From: Berberis thunbergii
Taxonomy: Eukaryota > Streptophyta > Magnoliopsida > Ranunculales > Berberidaceae
Assembly (NCBI GenBank): GCA_003290165.1
Contig: QNQO01000819.1
Location: 1-64,000, forward strand
Direction of reading: 5' to 3'
DNA: 64,000 bases
Within the stretch, counting starts at the first letter, position 1. Every line of letters begins with the position of its first letter. Below, in pieces: positions 1 to 10,800 of the stretch. Position numbers and translations under genes: made by a program. The notes beneath the pieces are model-generated. The model was given only the letters and a program-made list of their open reading frames with translations, had not been told where the DNA came from and did not search any database.

Positions 1-1940
1 ACACCTTGCAGCAGAACCGAGAATCCACAAAAAGTAATACAGTTAGAAATGATATGACTGATTCGACCCGTGAAGCCAAATTTTTTTAAGTACTCTAAGC
101 AAAAAACTCCATTCCAACCGATCATATGCTTTCTCCATATCAATTTTCAGTACCACATTATCTCCAAAGACCTTCCTATTAATGTCTCTGATCATTTCCT
201 GCGCCAGGGCCAATATTTCGCCAATGAACCTGCCTTTAACAAAGGCCCCCTGCTCCTGAGAAATCACCCTGGCAAGATATCTACCAGTCTATTGCACAGT
301 ATTTTACTAAAAATCTTATAAATCACATTACATAGACTGATTGGACGAAAATCAGAAAAAGAACCTGGATTATCAATTTTGGGAATCAAAGCTAAGAAAT
401 TCGCCGAGAAAGACGTCGGCATTGCAACCCCTTTGAAGAACTGAATAGCAGCCTCCCATATATCCATACTTAAAACCTCCCAGCAAAACTGATAAAATCC
501 AGCCGTAAATCCATCCGGACCAGGCGCACTGTTTTTGGGTATGTCAAAGACAGCATCTCTGACCTCCTGAAGGGAAGGCCGTTTGACCAGAGTCTCACAA
601 TCACCAGGGTCCAACAGAGTCGGGATACAATTTAGCAAATCTACATCTTCCCTAGCCGCACCTTGAGAAGACAACAAATTAGAGAAAAACTCATTAGCCC
701 CATCAAGAATCTCACCAGAATCCGAAATAGTTCTACCGCTCGGTAAAGTGATCTGAGTAATAGCGCGTCTCTTTTGTTTGGATTTAGTGGAAGCAAAGAA
801 ATACTTAGTGCACGCATCTCCCTCCTTAAATTCCTTTTCACCTGATTTTTGAATCCAGTAAAGCTCCTCCTGTTTGAGAGCCAATCTATACTCTGCCTGA
901 CAACGGTGTAAATTGCAGCAAGCCTGAACATCCCAGTTAGCAATTAACGTTAAGCCCAGTATTAATGTGATTCGCAAAACGCCGCCAAAGAGTGTTTCCC
1001 ACTGCTGCATTTCATCTTCCAAAGCACGAATTCTGCTGAACACATACCAAAGACCGTCCTATTCCACTGTATCAGAACTCGTCGTGTCATTTTAAGTTTG
1101 GCATCCACTCTATCAATAGGTTCTCATATTACCCATATCTGTCGGACCATGTTCCTTGACCAAGTCCAAAAAATCAGAATGTGTCTCCACATATTAAGGA
1201 AACGGAAAGGAACATACCCGACTTTAGAGTTAGTCGGCATGGAGGCCAACAACGGGGAATGATCTGAGAAAGTTCTGCTAAGATGTTCTACTTTTGGACT
1301 ACCCAAAATCTGTTAACCAAACTGAATTAGTAAAGATCCTATCCAATCTGGCCCAAATGCGCTCACTACCCTCGCCTGTTATTGCACCAGGTGAGACGAG
1401 GGCCCGAGAAACCACAGTCAATGAGACCACAGTTGTCATGCAATCAGAAAAATGAGACATACTTGCCATGGATGGTTCCAAACCGCCTACTTTCTCTCCG
1501 AAGTGAAAATAAGTGTTAAAATCTCCGCCGACCATCCAAGGAATGTCATGGGTAGCAGCAAAATTTGTCATGTTCAACCATAAATCCTTTCTCTCATCCA
1601 CAGAACATTTAGCATAAACAAACGAAATTAAAAAAATTCTTGCATTAGAATCCTTTACCTGGCAATGAATGATCTGGTCCGTCATCTCCAGCACCGAAAG
1701 AGCAAGTGAGGTATCCCACAGGATCCATATCTTTCCCCCAACCGTATCATTCGAGGCAAAGCCCCCTAGACGAAGTTTGTTGCCAATCTCCATTGATCTA
1801 CTAACAGGAATCATAGGCTCCGCTATCATAAGAATTTTGATTTTATGCTCCAACACCATATTTTTCAATCTCCGCTTCGTGGCCTGATTACCGACCCCAC
1901 GAGCATTCCAAAACATAAAGTTTTCCATCATCTTAAACAC
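1..1940 (-). pseudogene. LINE copy 1 ORF2, 5' portion: endonuclease and start of reverse transcriptase (broken)
   Basis: The reading frame starts at about 1931-1940, just after the ORF1 stop, with the same MMENF-WNARGVGN opening as copy 2. The APE-type endonuclease (about 1940-1130) shows the motifs GGDFN, LDRIF and SDHSP. The RT part (about 1043-1) shows NSAPGPDGF, FRPISLCNVIYKI and KIDMEKAYDRLEW. The frame is interrupted between about 1310 and 1040 and again near 265, giving three separate open stretches. The catalytic YADD region lies beyond the window. In the family, ORF2 nicks DNA and primes reverse transcription at the target; this copy cannot make an intact protein. Confidence 0.85.
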
Positions 1941-4409
1941 ATTGAGAAGATTTACCCTTCTTAGTCTTGCGACGTTTGCCCGGGAGGACCACTGGTTGGA
2001 CTATATGCTGTTGTTCCTTATCCGATAGAGACCCCAATGTTAAATCTGTAATAGCTTGTGGTTCCAATCCCATCTCCGAGTCTGACACCGCCTCGTCACT
2101 ATCATCTGTTGGGCGAATCAAGGTATTAGTGGACTTTGAATGGTTCTTGCTTTGCAAAACACGATTCTCCTCAACCAGCTGGATGAAAACTTCATGTAAA
2201 CTCCCATCCACCTCATTCCTAGCCACTGGAGGCATGGATACATTATCCGTTGCCATGGAAAGAGCACGTTTGGCCATAATATTTTGTCAATTGTGTCATC
2301 ACTGTCGGCTTCGATATGTCCTTCCCAAACTCCGGAGCTCCCCCGTCCCCTTGAACATAAAGAGGTTGTGGCCCATGACTGAGCGATGCGGGTGGAATGG
2401 GGCTGACAGACCGTGTGCATGCAGAGCTGAATTGCACAATACCGACCTTGTTCTGGCTGGACGAACCTGAATTCTGAAGCCGAGGAGACTCGAGGTGCGC
2501 TGCCTGACTGGGATCTGATCCTGGAACTGAGCTGGTAGTATTCTGGAGTAAAGAACAAGTGCTGTTCGGGAGCAGATCAGGTGCTGTGCGGGGGCAAGAC
2601 AGGAGCTGTTCGGGAGCAGAGGAGCTGCTGTTCGGGAGCGGAGAACTGGAGAGCGCAAGTGCTGGTGAGCTGGGGCGCACAAGTGTCGTGCGAGGGCAAA
2701 TCAGTTGCTGTTGAGGAGCAGAATCGGTGCTGTTCGGGGCCAGAACCGGTGCTGATTGGGGGCAAAACAGGTGCTGTTTTGCAGCAGAACAAGTGCTGTT
2801 TATGGGCAAAACAGGTGCTGTTCGGAGGCAAGGCAGTGGCTGTTCGGGAGCAGAGCAGTGCTGGTCGGAAGCGCGGAGCTAGTGAGAGCATGACCTGAAC
2901 CTGGAACACTATCTGGGCCAATGTGAGGGCTGGAATCCGTCACTGGAAATTTGCATAACTCTATGTTCGTCACATTATTAAGACTTGAACTTGTGATGAT
3001 TGCGGGGTTAGGGCCAGCATGATTCGGACTTGGTTTGTTCACTGGGTTGATCGCATCGCTAGGATTGTTTGCAATGCCTGGGCTGCTGGCAACTTGAACG
3101 GGGTCATGATCTGGCTGAGATTCAAAACGTGGAACGTCGGGGTTCCCCAACTGCTTGAGTGTAATGTCATCATGCGGACATACGACCTTAACTTGGCCAC
3201 CTATGGCCCCGGATTGTGAGTCGACCGAGGATTGATTTGGTTGAGCGGAGAGACCCAAAACATTAACAATCTCCGATATATTGTATCCCGCCTCTAGTAG
3301 GCATTCTTCTGTAGTTTCTGTAACCTTTCCACCACCAGCATGAAGCATTGAGTCGCTCTCATCCCCAGCCATGTTCTCATTGAGCAAAGCAAATTTATTT
3401 GACAAAGTCATAGTATCTGAACCTTGGCCGCCGGCCTTGTCTCCCCAATATCCTCAACCAACTCTTCCCCCTACTATTCTTAGCTCCGCTCGGGCCGACC
3501 GTTGGCCGAGCAAGTTTATCCTGTTTGAGAATGGGTACATATTTTTGTTTAAAAGTTTGGTTCTCAAATGGCGGCCTAGCCATCTTCTCTATTTTACCAG
3601 AGTCGGGATCTCCCACCTTGGCCTTGAGACCCAATTTTTTCCTGCAAAAGGCCTCTTGATGTCCTATCAAAGAACAAAAATCGCAATACTTGAAACCTGG
3701 ATATCAATTTTCTGCCAGAAACCCCTGTTGTTAGCCCTATCAATCCAAACTCTATTTGGTAGTGGTTCAGCTAGAGACATCTCCACACATACACGGGCAA
3801 AACCCGGCCGAGTGAGGCAACGGGTATGGTCATCCATCCGCCACCAAAAGAATTGACAATAGCCTTTAAAATAGGGGGATGAAATAAATGCAAAGGAAGG
3901 TTAGGTAACTCTACCCATAGGGGTACCGAGATTGGGTCCTCCTTCAAACTGAAACCATCATGCCAGCGAAAAGCTTTAAAACGAACTCCTCGAATCAGAA
4001 ATGAATCCCGCGACAGAACTTTCTTGGCTTCTACCTCCGATTGGAGTCGAACTATCACATGTCTTTGATTCAATAAACCCAGTGAGAAGTCTCCCAAAAT
4101 TCCCCAAGTCCTGTGGATTGAATTGCGAATATCTGTCAAAGTCGGGCGGTAACTAGAGAATTTGAGGACAATGACATGTTTTTCCATGAAAGCTTCCCCA
4201 CGAACCTCATCTGAAGCCGTGAGGCCAATAGCTGGAGCCCCCTCCTTATGGAATCTCGTTCCTTCAACCTGAGTTTCGACAGTGTCATCCACCAAAATTT
4301 TCCCCAAAATCTGGGCAAAAGAAGGCTTAGAAATACCATCCGTGGTACCCCCATGACCCGGACCAGTGGGTGTGGGACTGGCGGCTTGCGTGATCATCTC
4401 ATCCAGCAA
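1933..4409 (-). pseudogene. LINE copy 1 ORF1: DUF4283 / CCHC zinc-knuckle RNA-binding protein (broken)
   Basis: ORF1 begins at about 4409 with a DUF4283-type domain (to about 3800). It contains the run LPLHLFHPPILKAIV, typical of plant LINE and retroelement ORF1 proteins. A CCHC zinc knuckle follows at about 3700-3640. Then comes a Ser/Pro/Gln-rich region built on a decayed 22-bp repeat (about 2880-2560), and a C-terminal segment ending SSQCV at 1933. At least four frame changes occur (near 3780, 3400, 2800 and 2260). The stop sits directly next to the ORF2 start, as in copy 2. The expected role is nucleic-acid binding in the retrotransposition particle; this copy is non-functional. Confidence 0.8.
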
Positions 4410-5224
4410 AATATGGAATCAAAAACAGGGGATGGAAAGCAATATTCAATGTCGTAACAGATGCCAGATCGGAAACGCTGCTTGAATCAAACCCAATGTC
4501 GTAACAGGTCGAAACAGATCGGAACGGCGGCTCAAACCCCGGGTCGTAACAGGCCGTCGCTCGTAACAGGTCGTAACAGGCCGTCGCTCGTAACAGATCG
4601 ATACGACGAATCGGACACAGGTTGAGAGCAATGCCCAAAACACCGATCCGATCCCGCGTCGTAGCACTGTCTGAACCAACCGAAAATCGTTCTGTATCGG
4701 AGTGGAATCCCAAGCGGCAGGAAACCGGCAAGGAGCCGAAACAGCGGCTAGGGTTTTGCCCAAACCGAACCAGAGATCAAGGAACCAGATTGATTCCCTG
4801 GATCAATGAACGACTGGGATTAGAAAAGATGAAAAATTAACAAAAATTCCCAAAATACCCTCCAGAAACACCTCAGAGCAAAAAATCGCCTTTTTATATC
4901 GCTCCGCCAGAATCGCGAGGTTTGTTCTCAAACTGCCATCGACATACACATCATGTCTTATATACTAGGTTGTTTGCTATTCCATACACGAAATATGGGA
5001 ACAAATTCAAATAATTACTCAATCACTCATTTTTTGCATAGCGAGAAAGTTTGAGAATTAGGGAACTATTGATGGTTCTTACTTTTGTTTTGGATAGTCG
5101 GGGCTTAGGCAATTTTTGTTTTAAATTATAATTTATTATTTATAAAAATTAAGCATAATAGCCTATAAATTACTTCAATTTTTTTTAAATGGGATCGTTG
5201 ACCCTTTTTATTATTTATTAATCC

Positions 5225-5362
5225 ATACTCGAAGACTTACGGTAGAGCACATGTGCTTCTAATAATCGGCGAAACTCACAAAATTCTAACTGGTGAGTCT
5301 CGAACCCCACAACCTCTCACAAAAAGAGTGGATGTCCAGCAAACTGAGCTACAATTGCTGGA
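5225..5362 (-). repeat. tRNA-derived SINE-like sequence
   Basis: On the minus strand this stretch has an RNA polymerase III A-box-like tagctcagtttgctgg and, about 40 bp on, a B-box-like gggttcgagactc. This is the promoter layout of tRNA-derived SINEs. It lacks a full tRNA cloverleaf, so I call it a SINE head and not a tRNA gene. I could not define a poly(A) or T tail or a target-site duplication, so the ends are approximate. Confidence 0.45.
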
Positions 5363-6380
5363 CAATTACTTCAAATTCAACGCCAAGATAAATATACAAA
5401 ATTTAAATAAAAAATACTCTTATTTTTTATTTTTAACTCAAAATTAAAAAATTTCGAAAAACCCACGTAGCGCCTAGGCCGATTTTTAGAACATAGATCC
5501 CACTATACTCCATTGCAGTCCAAGGAATGTGATTTCTCGAAAAATGTCAAAATTTCATCGAATATTTCTCTTTTTTTTAGTTATCAAATTTTCTTTCGAA
5601 ACTGAAATATTTATTTATTTTCATTAGATCAATCTCAATGTTGGTACATTTTAAATTGTTATAATTTTAGTTTAGTATTAAAATTTTGTTATATAAGTGA
5701 TTCTTGTGCAATATGAAATTTGTATGACATTACGAGTCTCATGGTACTCTTTATGTAATATGTAAGAGTTTAAAATTTTTAACTTATATTGATAACTTCA
5801 AAATTACAATCGAATTTTTTTTTTCCTATACACAACAAAATATTTAAAATTTTTCTTAAAATCAACTTACCGAAATTACCTAAAAAAAAGACCGAATTAC
5901 CTCGAAAAAAGAAATCACAATCTTTGTTGTAGTCTAAGATATGAAAAACACTCCTTCATTTTGAGAGCTCAAATTTATAACAAAAGCTCTTAGAAATAAA
6001 TTCTTGCAATCCTTGAAATGAATCATTTTTTTTTCCATAATACATTTCAATAACCTATGCACTTACTTGAAGACGGCAATAGGTTGCTATGACAAAGTAA
6101 GCAATTATTTAAGCATACGAAGCAAACTGCGATACGAAGAAGATAGATTATTGTCACATCTATAAAAAAAATTTGCATAAAGAAACAGTTAACACCTGTC
6201 GAATATTTTCCCTGTTGCAAAGGACAAACATCAACTGAATATCAATACATAATTAGTAAATCAGCGCGATGCATAATTAGTAACTCGTTTAAAAAAGAAA
6301 TTCAGGTAAGTGAACTTATTTTGTTATGCAAATTGACATGCCACAGGCTAGCTACTTCATTTCAGAGATAGAAAAATTAG
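5363..6380. other. AT-rich intergenic DNA, nothing recognised
   Basis: This stretch is strongly AT-rich, with homopolymer A and T runs. I see no coding sequence, RNA gene or clear repeat structure in it. Confidence 0.6.
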
Positions 6381-7165
6381 GGTATTGTCCCTGACTTTCA
6401 ACCAATTTTGATGCTCGATTAAGACCGATTCTCAAGCTCATTAAAACACAAAAAATGTAGTAATATGAGTTATCTAATGAGCATAATTTCAATCACCTGA
6501 AAATGTTTTGAAATGAGCAAATTATGGTAATTTTACTAAAGTGACTCAAATCTTTTCGGTAAAAAAATATGGTATTGTCCTTACTGTTGACCAACTTTGA
6601 CACTTGATTGAGACCGATTCTCATGCTCATCAAAACACAAAAATATAGTACTCTGAGTTATCTAATAAACACAATTTGAATCACTTGAAAATGTTTTGAA
6701 ATGAGCAATTGCGAGTGGGAGACATACACTCGCTGCGGATCATGTAAGTGAGAGACTTACATTCGCATGGTCATTTCCGACTTGGTCGTTACTAGACAGT
6801 TTTGAGTGACTGTAGTAAAATGACCATAGTTTTTGCTTATTTCAAAATATTTTCAAGTGATTCAAATTATGTTTATTGGATAACTTAGAGTACTACATAT
6901 TTTTGTGTTTTGATAAGTTTGATAATCGATCTCAATCAAACGTCAAAGTTGGTCGAAAGTTAGAAACAATACCCATCGGATAGATTTGAGTGACTTTGTA
7001 AAATGACCATGACCATGACCATAACTTGCTCATTTAAAAACATTTTTATGTGATTCAATTTGTGTTCTTTAGATAGCTTAAAGTACTACATTTTTCGTGT
7101 TTTGATGACCTTGATAATCGATTTCAATCGAACGTCAAAGTTGGTTGAAAGTCAGGGGCAATACC
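6381..7165. repeat. 785-bp foldback element: two direct plus two inverted 180-190 bp units
   Basis: The sequence starts ggtattgtccctgactttca and ends with the imperfect reverse complement tgaaagtcaggggcaatacc. Inside are four related units of about 140-195 bp. Units at about 6381-6570 and 6571-6710 are direct; units at about 6800-6975 and 6976-7165 are inverted. Each carries the same core (a gatcgattgagaccgattctca-like segment, then aacacaaaaa, then gaaaatgttttgaaatgagca). The apex at 6711-6790 has two small hairpins (gcgagtg/cactcgc and atgtaagt/acttacat). It looks like a foldback MITE that duplicated each arm. I found no clear target-site duplication or protein. Confidence 0.7.
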
Positions 7166-7745
7166 TTGTTTTTATGTTTTGAATAAAGTGCTAGGCTATT
7201 GTGGGAAGAGATGAGAGAGGGGAGGCCAACGGTGCAGCCGTTGTGATGGCCATCATCGCAGCCCCATCTCCTTTATCTCTTGCCATCGCGCACTCGATTG
7301 ATGAACCCTTTTGGGAGAGTCGAATGGAAGTGGAATGAGAGAGGTCGGGGAAAATAGTGACGATTTAGTTGGGAGGGGAGAGAAATATTTCGATTGAAGA
7401 AGAGAGACTAAGAGCTTTCAATTGAAGAAGAAGAAGAAACTTTCAATTGAAGAAGAGAAGAGGAAGGATCGAAAAAGTGAAGAGAAAGTTGAAAGGGAGC
7501 TTTTGATCATTTGAATTTAGTAAGGGAGAAGGATTTATGTTTTTCCTTTTATAGTTGGCGTGGAAGAGAATATTGGTATGAGATAGAAAGTTCATGGTGT
7601 GAAAAAAAAAAAATTAGCCCCCCCCCCCCCCCAAGGCAGTCAACCAGTCAGCTGGCCGGACCAGCAGAATTACTCAAAAAATAGATGGGGTGGTGGCAAA
7701 TAATCGCTGCTAAATACGATACCTTTCTTGTAAACAAAACTTAAT
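7166..7745. other. Upstream region of the PMT gene: purine-rich tract and C-run
   Basis: Positions about 7320-7500 are purine-rich on the plus strand, with repeated gaagaag and gagaga motifs as often seen in plant promoters and 5' regions. An A-run followed by a C-run of 14 lies at about 7598-7632, a likely sequencing-difficult spot. I see no coding sequence. Confidence 0.5.
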
Positions 7746-7750
7746 AATAG

Positions 7751-7757
7751 TATAAAT
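7751..7757 (+). promoter_or_regulatory. Probable TATA box of the PMT gene
   Basis: The sequence tataaat lies about 150 bp upstream of the chosen ATG at 7900. The next 140 bp are pyrimidine-rich, as in plant leaders, and contain no earlier ATG. The predicted transcription start would be near 7780-7785. Confidence 0.5.
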
Positions 7758-7899
7758 AGATCTGATTAGTGATTTCCATTTCCTCCGTTGTTTCGACTTC
7801 AGTCTCTCTGCTTCTTCTTCTTCGCTTTCTTCTCTCTGGTTTTTACAGAGGAGTGCAATACGCACCCCGGGCTCACGTTAGATCGAATTCCGCATTTCA

Positions 7900-10800
7900 A
7901 TGGCGACGACGATGACGAGTTCTTCGATACAAACTCTCATTCGAGAGAGAAAGTATCCGTTCCTTTTCGCTCTCTCTGTCTTGCTTCTCTGCGCCTTCGT
8001 TCTTCTCACCACCGCCAATCGCTACACTTTAAACCTTCAAACCTCTCAATCGATCTCGACTTCTTCGTCTCCAATCGAGCGAGCGAAACCACCTCCGCAG
8101 AAGGAACGAGCGAAACCTCCTTCGCAGAAGGAAAGAGCAAAACCTAAGAGAGTGGAATTACCAGTGGACTCAGGAGGAGTGGCTCCGATCTTGAAATGGA
8201 AGGTCTGCGAAGGTTCGATTGCGACGGATTACATACCGTGTCTCGATAACTGGAAGGCGATCAAGGCTTTGAAGTCAAGAAGGCATATGGAGCATAGAGA
8301 GCGGCATTGCCCGAAACCTAGCCTCAGATGCTTGATTCCGCTGCCGAAGGGTTACAAGATCCCCGTTCCGTGGCCTAGGAGCAGGGACATGGTGAGATTG
8401 ATTCTTTGGTAAGAGTCATTTGGTTTCTTGGTTCTTGATTCTTGATTTGATGTCTCGTGGTCGTGGTCGATTTCTTGAATTCTTACATTAACTTGTTTCT
8501 TGATTAACGACTTGTCGATTTTCTTGAATTTACTTGAGTTTGGTTTCTTGATTGATCGCTTTCTTGAGTGGTTTGTGGTTTCGCGTTGACATGATAAGCT
8601 TTTAATTGACAAACCACCGACAGCAATGAATGAGTGACACTATCATTTGGTTATTGAATGGATAAATTGTCAAATGCCTATTAGTCTTACTAAGAAAGCA
8701 ATCGACATAGATGTTGTTGGATACATATTGTTGTAGTTTTTGAAACTAAGGGTGTGTTTGGTTGCATGAAATCCTATGCCATGGGAATCCATGAAGGGAC
8801 CACTACATTTTAGGCTAAATTGATATATCACTCCACATCCACGGTTTTGTGATCAATGGAAAGTCCCGTGAACATGAGAATCACATGCCTTGGGGGCCAA
8901 GAAGTGGGATTTCCATGTTCATGAGACATCCATTCCCACCATTGATCACAAAATCAAATGGTGGTCAAATGGTAAATGTGGAGTGATATATCAATTTAGC
9001 CTAAAATGTAGTGGACCCCTCATGGATTCCCATGGCATAGGATTCCATGCAACCAAACACACCCTAAGTGATTACATGATAAGCTAGCTTCATAATGAAG
9101 TTAGCTGTAGTGAAGGATTATGATTATTTGTCATTTATTCTGTTGCTAATGAGGGGAATTTTGAATATGCTATTGTGTGTAGATTTGGTATGACAACGTG
9201 CCCCACCCTAAACTTGTTGATTATAAAAAGGACCAGAATTGGGTGCGGAAAGCTGATGATTACTTTGAGTTCCCTGGTGGTGGTACGCAATTTAAAGGAG
9301 GGGTAGGGAACTATGTTCACTTCATAGAGAAGGTACATTACATTCTTTCTGTTAAGTACATTATCCTCTCTTTCCAAGGTTGAAAAACAACGTACATTTT
9401 CTAATTCAAGATATTTCCGTATAATGAGTTATGTCGTGGATGTTCCTATATATTATTGCTAAGATGCACTTTCAGAAATGGTAAATTGATTTTCGTTACA
9501 AAGTGTGCTTATCATATTAGACAATGAAGGGCATTGGAGCAAAAGATCGTTGCCATGCTATTTTGCAGAAAATTATAAGAGTAATATTTACTAAGTGAAA
9601 TTGGGATTATTATATTAGACCTATCCTTTTGTTGGTGCAGTATATCAGGCTATCAGCTATCCTTCAGAGTCTTTTTTTTAAGCAAATCCATTCTCCAGTG
9701 TGTTTGTGCTTCGTTGCGATGAGAGCAGTTTTCCTGGGAAGTACAACATTCTTAATGGACTATCACAAGTGAATATTAAGTACTTCATCAACTATAGAGA
9801 CCAGAACTGCTGGAACATTCAAGTAGAACTAATTACTTTTGAGACTAAGAGATAACCGGATATCTCATGACGTTCTATTTGTTAAACTACCTAGAACTAT
9901 GACATGGTTCTTTCGATGATATTTTTGTTGATCATAAGATAACTGACTACTAGTCTGTTTGCCTAACCATTTAAAATTCTGACATGGTTCTTTTGATGTT
10001 ATGTCTACTTAAAATTTGGGCCGTTCATAGTTAAAAGGGAAACATTAGTATCATTGTGGTACATTGCTGCACAAAACTATAGGTTCAGTTTCAACTTCTG
10101 CCGTTGTGTTGGAGGATGAATTGAGAATTTGGGATTGGATAGAAAGTAAAGGAAAATATATTTAATGTAAGGTTTCACGAGTTATTCTCTCCTTATTTTG
10201 ATATCTGAGCTGGTGTCATTTGACATGTGGCATTGGCTTTCGTATGATTGATACAGACTTTGCCTGCCATTGAATGGGGAAAGCGCACAAGGGTCATCCT
10301 AGATGTTGGTTGTGGTGTTGCTAGTTTTGGTGGTTATTTGCTTGACAAAGATGTTATTACCATGTCATTTGCCCCAAAGGATGAGCATGAAGCACAGATA
10401 CAATTTGCCCTTGAGCGTGGAATCCCTGCCACTCTCTCAGTCATTGGTACTCAGAGCCTTACTTTTCCAGATAATGCATATGATTTAATTCACTGCGCAA
10501 GATGCAGAGTCCACTGGGATGCAGATGGTAGGTTAGACTTAAGGTTTTCATAGCTTTCAGTTATGTTTTTCTTCATCTATGTATAAACTTCCCTTCCTCT
10601 GATATTTGGAGCGTATGTATAGAAGTTTAAGGTTTCACTTTTATGCTTTCTGTTACAGGTGGAAAGCCTCTGTTGGAGCTTAACAGGATTCTCAGGCCTG
10701 GAGGAGTTTTTGTGTGGTCTGCAACACCAGTTTATCGTGATGATAATACCAGAGATCAAAATGTTTGGAATGGTTTGTGAGCATTAACTTTCTTTTCCAA

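Larger units (their letters stand above)
1..4920 (-). mobile_element. L1-type LINE, copy 1 (5' part; runs off the window)
   Basis: This is a non-LTR retrotransposon read on the minus strand. From its 5' end near 4920 it holds a 5' UTR, an ORF1 (DUF4283 and CCHC type) and the first part of an ORF2 (endonuclease and reverse transcriptase). It is closely related along its length to the plus-strand copy at about 43.2-51.1 kb. Position 1 corresponds to about 48,005 of that copy, so the rest of the RT, the RNase H and the 3' tail lie outside the window. The 5' boundary is judged from where similarity to copy 2 stops. Near 4540-4600 the 5' UTR has short tandem repeats containing cgtaacaggccgtcgctcg. 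Several frameshifts break both ORFs, so it is not autonomous. Confidence 0.9.

Noticed and set aside
7788..8147. Upstream or overlapping reading frame in PMT exon 1
   Set aside because: It begins with TTG, not ATG, and overlaps the clearly supported PMT frame; no family resemblance.
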